Shown here in pieces: positions 6,214 to 10,245 of a stretch of 10,245 nt of DNA. The DNA lies in the NCBI GenBank assembly GCA_910588175.1, contig CAJUQQ010000064.1, positions 1 through 10,245 on the forward strand. Reading direction: 5' to 3'. The notes below the pieces were generated by a model. It ran no database searches and had not been told where the DNA came from. It saw nothing but the letters and a program-made list of their open reading frames with translations. This DNA is from an uncultured Oscillibacter sp. GTDB taxonomy: Bacteria > Bacillota > Clostridia > Oscillospirales > Oscillospiraceae. Position numbers and translations under genes: made by a program. The first letter of the stretch is position 1; every line of letters starts with the position of its first letter.

Positions 6214-6868
6214 GGCTGGAACTCGCCCTTGTGGGCGGGGGGATTTCAGCCATGAAGATGGCTGGTCCATTGCACCCCCCATTTTCTCTTTTTCTTCCAG
6301 AAGAAAAAAAGAAAACGGGCCGTGCACGGTCCAAAAGAGAAAAAGAAGTACGAGGGGACGCGACGGGGCGCGCCTGAATGATTGGCGGAGCCAGAATGAC
6401 TACCCTCGCGTAATTGGATTCGGCGGGGGGTTGTTCTTCACTGAATGGACCAGCTCCTCTTTTTGCTGCCGCACCCCGGTGGTTCCGCCGGAGCTGCATT
6501 TACCGGGCTTTGAAGAACCCCGCACCAAAAGCAGAAGAAGGTCTACCGCTGAAAACGGTAGACCTTCTAACTTTCTTCAACCACCTGGGTGCGGCAGCGG
6601 AAAGAGGAGCTTGTACATTCATCGCAGAACAAACCCCGTCCGCACCACGCCGCGGGCAGGAGACATGCGTAAAAACCGGTCAGAACCCCTTGCGCGTCCC
6701 CCGTCTCTCGTCCCCCCCCCGCAGGGGCGTACTTCTTTTTCTCTTTTGGACCGTGCACGGCCCGTTTTCTCTTTTTCTTCTGGAAGAAAAAGAGAAAATG
6801 GGGGGTGCAAAGGACCAGCCATCTTCATGGCTGAAATCCTCCCCGCCCGAAGGGCGAGTATAAGCCTC
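6212..6868. repeat. 657-bp gene-free element with long terminal inverted repeats
   Basis: The left arm (6212-6352) and right arm (6728-6868) are each 141 bp and are inverted copies, over 90% identical by eye. Each arm contains an ATTTTCTCTTTTTCTTC / GAAGAAAAAGAGAAAAT hairpin, an AGCCATGAAGATGGCT hairpin and the 10-bp palindrome CCGTGCACGG (6320-6329 and 6751-6760). A second, inner inverted pair (6427-6484 and 6579-6637, about 85%) flanks a central 13-bp hairpin at 6536-6568. The left end reaches into the ileS stop codon and the right end stops just before the XRE stop codon. There is no transposase or other credible gene. This could be a MITE-like non-autonomous mobile element, a dispersed structured repeat, or a stabilising 3' structure. 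Confidence 0.75.
6536..6568 (+). other. Central 13-bp hairpin of the inverted-repeat element
   Basis: AGAAGGTCTACCG pairs perfectly with CGGTAGACCTTCT across a 7-nt loop (CTGAAAA). It lies close to the centre of symmetry of the element (about 6540). No T-run follows directly, so it is not a standard terminator. Confidence 0.6.
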
Positions 6869-6873
6869 CCCCT

Positions 6874-7134
6874 TTATTCGGGGTATTCTTCATAAAAATC
6901 CGCCAGCATTTCCTCCACCGTCACGCCCAGGGCGCGGCAGAGGCAGGCCAGCTCATAATCTGTGACAATGCGGGAATTGTTTTCAATACTGCTGATACCC
7001 TGTTGTTCAATGTTGACATTCATAACCTGGAGTCTTGCGGCAAGCTGGCTCTGAGAGATGTTCCGCAGTTTGCGGAAGTGCCGGACCCGCCCGGAGACCA
7101 CATTGCATTTGTCATAGTAATTAATTTTCTTCAT
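6874..7134 (-). CDS. XRE-family HTH regulator (86 aa)
   Basis: A second, unrelated-looking Cro/C1-type protein. After a short N-terminal tail (MKKINYYDKCNVVSGRV) come helix 1 RHFRKLRNISQSQLAARLQV (18-37) and the helix-turn-helix SQSQLAARLQVMNVNIEQQGISSIENN (27-53), ending in the usual VTDYELACLCRALGVTVEEMLADF (57-80). The residues between helices 2 and 3 (VMNVNIEQQG) are longer than in phage repressors, a form common in clostridial XRE proteins. ATG 7132-7134 is chosen because GTGGGG lies just upstream; a GTG at 7144-7146 would add four residues. It is divergent from an 82-aa gene, with palindromes between. Its 3' end abuts the inverted-repeat element. It is likely an autoregulator; the signal is unknown. 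Confidence 0.85.
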   Translation of the reverse strand: MKKINYYDKCNVVSGRVRHFRKLRNISQSQLAARLQVMNVNIEQQGISSIENNSRIVTDYELACLCRALGVTVEEMLADFYEEYPE

Positions 7135-7147
7135 AGGGCCCCACACT

Positions 7148-7204
7148 TATGTGATGTATTTTGCTTGACTTTAGCATTAGCAATTTGCTAAAATACATTA
7201 CATA
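7148..7204. promoter_or_regulatory. Nested palindromic operator region between XRE and the 82-aa gene
   Basis: An outer inverted repeat with 15-nt arms and one mismatch (7148-7162 with 7190-7204, core ATGTATTTT / AAAATACAT) encloses an inner perfect odd palindrome TTAGCAATTTGCTAA (7177-7191). The hexamer TTAGCA is also directly repeated (7171-7176, 7177-7182). The plus-strand promoter is TTGACT (7165-7170), 18 nt, TAAAAT (7189-7194), so the inner palindrome covers its spacer and -10. A weaker minus-strand promoter (TTGCTA, 18 nt, ATACAT) fits the other direction. Binding by the adjacent XRE protein is inferred. Confidence 0.6.
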
Positions 7205-7222
7205 CATGTGAAGGAGGCAGTT

Positions 7223-7471
7223 ATGATTTTTAAAGGCTCCATGAAAAAACGCCTGGCCAAACGAAATCCCGACAGGTACCTGTCCTTCCTTGGAGAAACT
7301 CTCTCGGAATTTCGCTGCGACCAGATGGCGCTGCGGCAGATTCGCCGTATCATGCGGCAGGAGGGCCTGGATGACGCGGACCGCGTGCGGGGGATTCGAT
7401 TCATCCTGCTGGTGCGCGGAGACCCGGACAGCCCCAGGAAGGACGGGGAAAATTTTTCAAAAAACATTTGA
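7223..7471 (+). CDS. Hypothetical basic 82-aa protein, divergent from XRE
   Basis: A family I do not recognise. ATG 7223 follows AAGGAGG by 5 nt, and the gene ends at TGA 7469-7471. The protein is strongly basic at the N-terminus (KGSMKKRLAKRNPDR, 4-18), then helical with an Arg-rich stretch (MALRQIRRIMRQEGLDDADRVRGIRFILL, 35-63) and a charged, polar tail. It has no signal peptide and no clear membrane segment; nucleic acid or partner-protein binding would fit the charge but is a guess. An in-frame GTG at 7208 is ignored because it lies before the ribosome site. A good promoter overlapping the palindromic operators implies control by the divergent XRE protein. The gene end overlaps no neighbour. 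Confidence 0.65.
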   Translation: MIFKGSMKKRLAKRNPDRYLSFLGETLSEFRCDQMALRQIRRIMRQEGLDDADRVRGIRFILLVRGDPDSPRKDGENFSKNI

Positions 7472-7481
7472 CGCTCTCCTC

Positions 7482-7510
7482 TTGCATCCCGCCGGAGAAT
7501 ATGCTATACT
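7482..7510 (+). promoter_or_regulatory. Promoter for the phospholipase-like gene
   Basis: TTGCAT (7482-7487), a 17-nt spacer and TATACT (7505-7510) with TGC directly upstream (extended -10). The gene therefore probably has its own promoter, independent of the 82-aa gene that ends at 7471. Confidence 0.65.
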
Positions 7511-7542
7511 AAATTTACTCTTGCGGTTAGGAGGAGCTAACT

Positions 7543-8088
7543 TTGCAAAAACGTACCCACACTCTGCTGGCCCGGACGCTGCTGCGCGGTGAGACGGGCT
7601 TCCCTGCCCGGCGCTTTGAGCTGGCCTTTCTCTTCGGGTCCTTTGAGCCGGATGTCAACCCCTTCAGCTATCTGAAGGGCTCCCTGCGCTATAACAAGCT
7701 CAAGGGGCATAACTACAACAACTCCCGGGAGTATATCAACGCCAAGATCGTAAAGCTCCAGCGCCGCCGGCGGTGGACCATCTGGCATTATTACACCCTG
7801 GGCAAGCTGACCCACTACCTGGCCGACGCCTATACATACCCCCATAACCCGGACTACCCCAATACCATGCTGGACCATCACAACTACGAGACGGACTTCC
7901 GGCGGTTTATGCGGGGGTATCTGGCCCACCAGCATCTCCGCCGCCAGCAGGCCCGCCGGGACCTCGTCGCCGCCCTGGAGGAGCTCCACGACCAGTACAT
8001 GGCCACCCGGGCCAGCATGCTTCGGGACGCCAGCTATATCCTCAAAGCCACCAGCCTGCTGATGGCCGGCTGCCTCCCCGCTGCGTGA
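7543..8088 (+). CDS. Zinc-dependent phospholipase C-like protein
   Basis: A 181-residue protein resembling the zinc-dependent phospholipase C / S1-P1 nuclease-like helical fold found as short cytoplasmic-type proteins in Clostridia. Visible landmarks are LAFLFGSFEPDVNPFSYLKGS (27-47), KGHNYNNS (54-61), WHYYTLGKLTHYLADAYTYPHN (81-102) and LDHHNYETDF (110-119). His56, His82, His91, Asp95, His101 and His112/113 (with Asp37) are the likely zinc ligands, arranged as H-x8-H-x3-D in the core helix as in the family. It starts at TTG 7543, set by AGGAGG 8 nt upstream; there is no other good start. No signal peptide is visible, unlike secreted toxins, so a membrane-lipid or phosphoester role inside the cell is more likely; the substrate is unknown. 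A terminator follows, so it is a single-gene transcript. Confidence 0.82.
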   Translation: MQKRTHTLLARTLLRGETGFPARRFELAFLFGSFEPDVNPFSYLKGSLRYNKLKGHNYNNSREYINAKIVKLQRRRRWTIWHYYTLGKLTHYLADAYTYPHNPDYPNTMLDHHNYETDFRRFMRGYLAHQHLRRQQARRDLVAALEELHDQYMATRASMLRDASYILKATSLLMAGCLPAA

Positions 8089-8095
8089 CAAGGAA

Positions 8096-8126
8096 ACGGG
8101 CCGCCGGGGGCGGCGGCCCGTTCTTC
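8096..8126 (+). terminator. Rho-independent terminator after the phospholipase-like gene
   Basis: A 10-bp GC-rich stem (8096-8105 with 8112-8121, loop GGGGGC) starts eight bases after the stop codon and is followed by TTCTT. The remaining DNA up to about 8190 shows no gene. Confidence 0.75.
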
Positions 8127-8195
8127 GGCTTCCGTCTGCGCAAAACCCACAAGCGCGCGTTTTCTGGAGCCCCCCGCATTTGTAAAAACTCACAA

Positions 8196-8224
8196 TTTCC
8201 ATTTCTCCGGTGTTGTGCTATGCT
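8196..8224 (+). promoter_or_regulatory. Promoter of the aromatic biosynthesis operon
   Basis: TTTCCA (8196-8201), a 17-nt spacer and TATGCT (8219-8224) with TGTGC just before the -10, giving an extended -10. Transcription would start near 8231, about 28 nt before the leader peptide start. Confidence 0.6.
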
Positions 8225-8258
8225 TTAAACATCTAAAGAGTCAAAGGGGAACCTGACT

Positions 8259-8360
8259 ATGACCGCGATTGCCCGCACTGCTGAATACGGCTTTTTCTAC
8301 TTTAGCTTTACCTATTTTGGTAAGGCTTTTCGTGGTTTGGCTGTAAACGAGCGTGTGTGA
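8259..8360 (+). CDS. Phe/Tyr-rich leader peptide (33 aa) of the aro operon
   Basis: A short coding region with AAAGGGGAA about 9 nt before ATG 8259 and a TGA at 8358-8360. The middle reads EYGFFYFSFTYFGKAF (9-24): six Phe and three Tyr in 15 residues (10-24), with a normal N-terminus (MTAIARTA) and tail (RGLAVNERV). Ribosome stalling at these codons when Phe-tRNA or Tyr-tRNA is scarce would report aromatic amino acid supply, as in E. coli pheL. The genes downstream make DAHP and 4-hydroxyphenylpyruvate, exactly the pathway such a peptide should control. The codons overlap a possible pause hairpin (8304-8312 with 8319-8327). Function as a cis-acting leader rather than as a product is inferred from composition and context. 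Confidence 0.85.
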   Translation: MTAIARTAEYGFFYFSFTYFGKAFRGLAVNERV

Positions 8361-8410
8361 GCTTCCGGTCCTGGTGGGGACCATTGTATGAAGCGGCCCG
8401 CAGCCAAACC
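8334..8410 (+). promoter_or_regulatory. Antiterminator pairing of the aro attenuator
   Basis: GGTTTGGCTG (8334-8343, within the end of the leader peptide) is perfectly complementary to CAGCCAAACC (8401-8410). This pairing uses half of the 5' arm and the loop of the downstream terminator, so the two structures exclude each other. A local hairpin (8361-8365 with 8390-8394, 8367-8371 with 8378-8382) fits inside the enclosed loop. A ribosome stalled on the Phe/Tyr codons leaves 8334-8343 free and would favour readthrough; one moving to the stop codon would cover it. The kinetics are inferred. Confidence 0.75.
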
Positions 8411-8425
8411 GGCTGCGGGCTTTTT
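8396..8425 (+). terminator. Attenuator terminator of the aro operon
   Basis: A perfect 10-bp stem (GCCCGCAGCC 8396-8405 with GGCTGCGGGC 8411-8420, loop AAACC) is followed by five T residues (8421-8425). It lies 35 nt after the leader peptide stop and 39 nt before the DAHP synthase start, so it can only act as an upstream attenuator. Confidence 0.88.
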
Positions 8426-8464
8426 GCATGTTCCCCGGAATTGAATTTACAGGAGGAATCCGCC

Positions 8465-9481
8465 ATGATCGTCATCTTAAAGCACAATCCCAACCGGGAA
8501 CAGCTGGACAGCCTTATCACCTGGCTCCAGGAGAAGGGCGTCGTCATTCACACCAGCATCGGCGAGGCCAACACCATCCTGGGACTGGTGGGAGACACCT
8601 CCAAGCTGGACATCGACCTCATCGCCGCCCTGGACATCGTCCAGGATGTGAAGCGGGTCCAGGAGCCCTATAAAAACGCCAACCGGAAGTTCCATCCGGA
8701 GGACACTGTCATCCCCGTGGGGAACACCCAGATTGGCGGCGGCACCCTGACCATCATGGCGGGCCCCTGCTCCGTGGAGAGCGAGGAGCAGGTGGTGGCC
8801 ATCGCCAAGGCGGTGAAGGCCGGCGGCGCCACCATGCTTCGGGGCGGGGCCTTCAAGCCCCGGACCTCCCCCTACGCCTTCCAGGGCTTGGGGGCCACGG
8901 GGCTGGAATACCTGAAGGTCGCCCGGCAGGAGACGGGGCTGCCCATTGTGACGGAACTGATGGACGTCACCCAGCTGCCCCTCTTTCAGGATGTGGACGT
9001 GATTCAGATCGGGGCCCGGAACATGCAGAACTTCGACCTGCTGAAAGCCGTGGGCCACCAGGAGAAGCCCGTCATGATCAAGCGGGGCATGTCCGCCACC
9101 TATGAGGAGTGGCTGATGAGCGCCGAGTACGTCATGGCCAGCGGCAACGAAAACGTCATCCTCTGCGAGCGGGGCGTCCGCACCTTCGAGAGCTACACCC
9201 GGAACACCCTGGACGTGGCGGCGATTCCGGTGATGCGGACCCTGACCCATCTGCCCATCATCATTGACCCCAGCCACGCCACAGGCAAATACTGGCTGGT
9301 GGAGCCCCTGGCCCGGGCCGCCGTGGCGGCGGGGACCGACGGCCTCCAGATCGAGGTCCACAACGACCCGGCCCACGCCCTGTGCGACGGGCCCCAGTCC
9401 TTGAAACCGGAGGTCTTCGCACCCCTGGCCGGGAAGCTTCTCAGGCTCCACGCCTTTATGAAGGACTTGGACAACGAGTAA
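8465..9481 (+). CDS. aroF: 3-deoxy-7-phosphoheptulonate (DAHP) synthase, type I-beta with regulatory N-domain
   Basis: Condenses phosphoenolpyruvate and erythrose-4-phosphate, the first step of the shikimate pathway. The 338 residues equal the Thermotoga maritima enzyme. Residues 1-70 form the ferredoxin-like domain that in that enzyme binds Tyr/Phe for feedback inhibition. The barrel shows GPCSVES (100-106), RGGAFKPRTSPYAFQGLG (126-143), IGARNMQNF (182-190), KRGMSATYEEW (206-216), ERGVRTFE (235-242), DPSHATGK (268-275) and EVHNDPAHALCDGPQS (297-312). The likely metal ligands are Cys102, His271, Glu297 and Asp308. DPSHATGK has Ala where most relatives have Gly. ATG 8465 has AGGAGG 8 nt upstream; an in-frame GTG at 8357 is rejected because it would translate the terminator. 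It is preceded by the Phe/Tyr attenuator and followed after 12 nt by tyrA. Confidence 0.97.
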   Translation: MIVILKHNPNREQLDSLITWLQEKGVVIHTSIGEANTILGLVGDTSKLDIDLIAALDIVQDVKRVQEPYKNANRKFHPEDTVIPVGNTQIGGGTLTIMAGPCSVESEEQVVAIAKAVKAGGATMLRGGAFKPRTSPYAFQGLGATGLEYLKVARQETGLPIVTELMDVTQLPLFQDVDVIQIGARNMQNFDLLKAVGHQEKPVMIKRGMSATYEEWLMSAEYVMASGNENVILCERGVRTFESYTRNTLDVAAIPVMRTLTHLPIIIDPSHATGKYWLVEPLARAAVAAGTDGLQIEVHNDPAHALCDGPQSLKPEVFAPLAGKLLRLHAFMKDLDNE

Positions 9482-9493
9482 GGAGGACGCGTG

Positions 9494-10245
9494 ATGAATG
9501 TCGGCATTGTCGGCCTGGGGCTCATCGGCGGCTCCATGGCCAAGAGCGTCAAGACCCGGACGGCCCACACCGTCTGGGGCGCGGACCTGGACCAGGAGAC
9601 CATGTCCCTGGCCCGGATGAGCGGAGCCATTGACGGGGCCCTGACGGAGGAGAACCTGCGGTCCTGCGATCTGATTCTCGTGGCCGTCTGCCCCGGCGCG
9701 GCCATACGGTGGGTGAAGGACCACGCGGACAACATCGCCCCCTCCGCCATTCTGGTGGATCTGTGCGGCGTGAAGCGGGTGGTGGTGGAGGCCCTGGCCC
9801 CCCTGGCGGAGGAGCACGGCTTCGCCTACATCGGCGGCCACCCCATGGCGGGACGGGAGCGGGGCGGCTTCACCGCCTCCAGCGAGGATTTGTACGTGGG
9901 GGCCTCCATGATACTCACGCCGGACAAGCGGACGGACATGCAGCTGTTGGAGACCCTGAAAGCCTTCTTTCTGGATATCGGCTTCGCGGGGCTGACCTTC
10001 TCCGACCCGGAGGAGCACGACCGCATCATCGCCTTCACCTCCCAGCTGGCCCACATCGCCTCCAGCGCCTATGTAAAATCGCCGGAGGCCCAGCGCCGCC
10101 GGGGCTTTTCCGCCGGGAGCTTCCAGGACATGACCCGGGTGGCCCGGCTGGACGAGGACATGTGGACGGAGCTGTTTTTGGACGACGCGGACTATTTGGT
10201 GAAGGAGCTGGATATTCTGATTGAGAACCTCACCGCCTATTCCCA
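9494..10245 (+). CDS. tyrA: Prephenate dehydrogenase, N-terminal 250 codons (runs off the right edge)
   Basis: Oxidatively decarboxylates prephenate to 4-hydroxyphenylpyruvate with NAD(P), the tyrosine branch. The start ATG 9494 follows GGAGG by 7 nt; that site overlaps the DAHP synthase stop codon, so the two genes are tightly coupled. The Rossmann dinucleotide motif is VGIVGLGLIGGS (3-14). Family marks that follow are VDLCGVK (88-94), GGHPMAGRERGGF (114-126), FTSQLAHIASSAYV (181-194, with the substrate-contacting Ser/His) and GSFQDMTRVA (208-217). The sequence is open to the window edge with no frameshift; families end at about 280-370 residues, so more lies outside. It is in one operon with the DAHP synthase, consistent with control by Tyr and Phe. 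Confidence 0.95.
   Translation, partial: MNVGIVGLGLIGGSMAKSVKTRTAHTVWGADLDQETMSLARMSGAIDGALTEENLRSCDLILVAVCPGAAIRWVKDHADNIAPSAILVDLCGVKRVVVEALAPLAEEHGFAYIGGHPMAGRERGGFTASSEDLYVGASMILTPDKRTDMQLLETLKAFFLDIGFAGLTFSDPEEHDRIIAFTSQLAHIASSAYVKSPEAQRRRGFSAGSFQDMTRVARLDEDMWTELFLDDADYLVKELDILIENLTAYS

Noticed and set aside
6414..6895. Open reading frames of about 150 codons in the region after ileS
   Set aside because: They lie in the inverted-repeat element, lack ribosome sites, give Lys/Arg/Ser low-complexity translations, and mirror each other across the two arms.
8357..8464. Upstream GTG start extending DAHP synthase by 36 residues
   Set aside because: The extension overlaps the leader peptide stop and translates through the terminator hairpin; ATG 8465 has AGGAGG and matches the family length.
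8477..10054. A 525-codon open frame antisense to aroF and tyrA
   Set aside because: Same codon-bias shadow; it spans two clearly real opposite-strand genes and has no family signature.

Overview
The window looks like chromosomal DNA from a high-GC, gut-type member of the Clostridia, most likely Oscillospiraceae (Flavonifractor, Lawsonibacter or Intestinimonas relatives). This is inferred from the GC-rich third codon positions, AGGAGG-type ribosome binding sites, a T-box leader, a DegV protein and the style of the IleRS and DAHP synthase sequences. It holds ten protein genes, one 33-codon leader peptide, and an unusual amount of regulatory and repeated DNA.

Layout. At 1-260 (minus) is the start of a type II topoisomerase B subunit, with a sigma-A promoter at 368-396. 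A 480-bp divergent region with two DnaA-box-like 9-mers separates it from a DegV fatty-acid-binding protein (741-1580), which is followed by a cluster of hairpins ending in a terminator. Next is a small divergent module: an XRE repressor (1879-2091, minus) and a 57-aa protein (2215-2388, plus), with two copies of a 15-bp operator between them. At 2407-2716 is an isoleucine-type T-box leader with specifier codon AUC. It is followed by a GNAT acetyltransferase (2751-3362) and by ileS (3454-6213), which together probably form one operon sensing uncharged tRNA-Ile. Position 6212-6868 is a 657-bp inverted-repeat element with no credible gene. After it comes a second XRE/small-protein module (6874-7134 minus, 7223-7471 plus) with nested palindromes, then a zinc-phospholipase-C-like protein (7543-8088) with its own promoter and terminator.

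The right end is the start of an aromatic amino acid operon: promoter, Phe/Tyr-rich leader peptide (8259-8360), intrinsic terminator with a competing antiterminator pairing, DAHP synthase (8465-9481) and prephenate dehydrogenase (9494 to the edge). This reads as a complete ribosome-mediated attenuator controlling the first step of the shikimate pathway and the tyrosine branch. Such attenuators are classically known from Proteobacteria, while Firmicutes mostly use T-boxes or TRAP, so it is the strongest candidate here for something under-described. The window therefore holds two different RNA sensors of amino acid supply: tRNA-Ile by T-box and Phe/Tyr by leader peptide.
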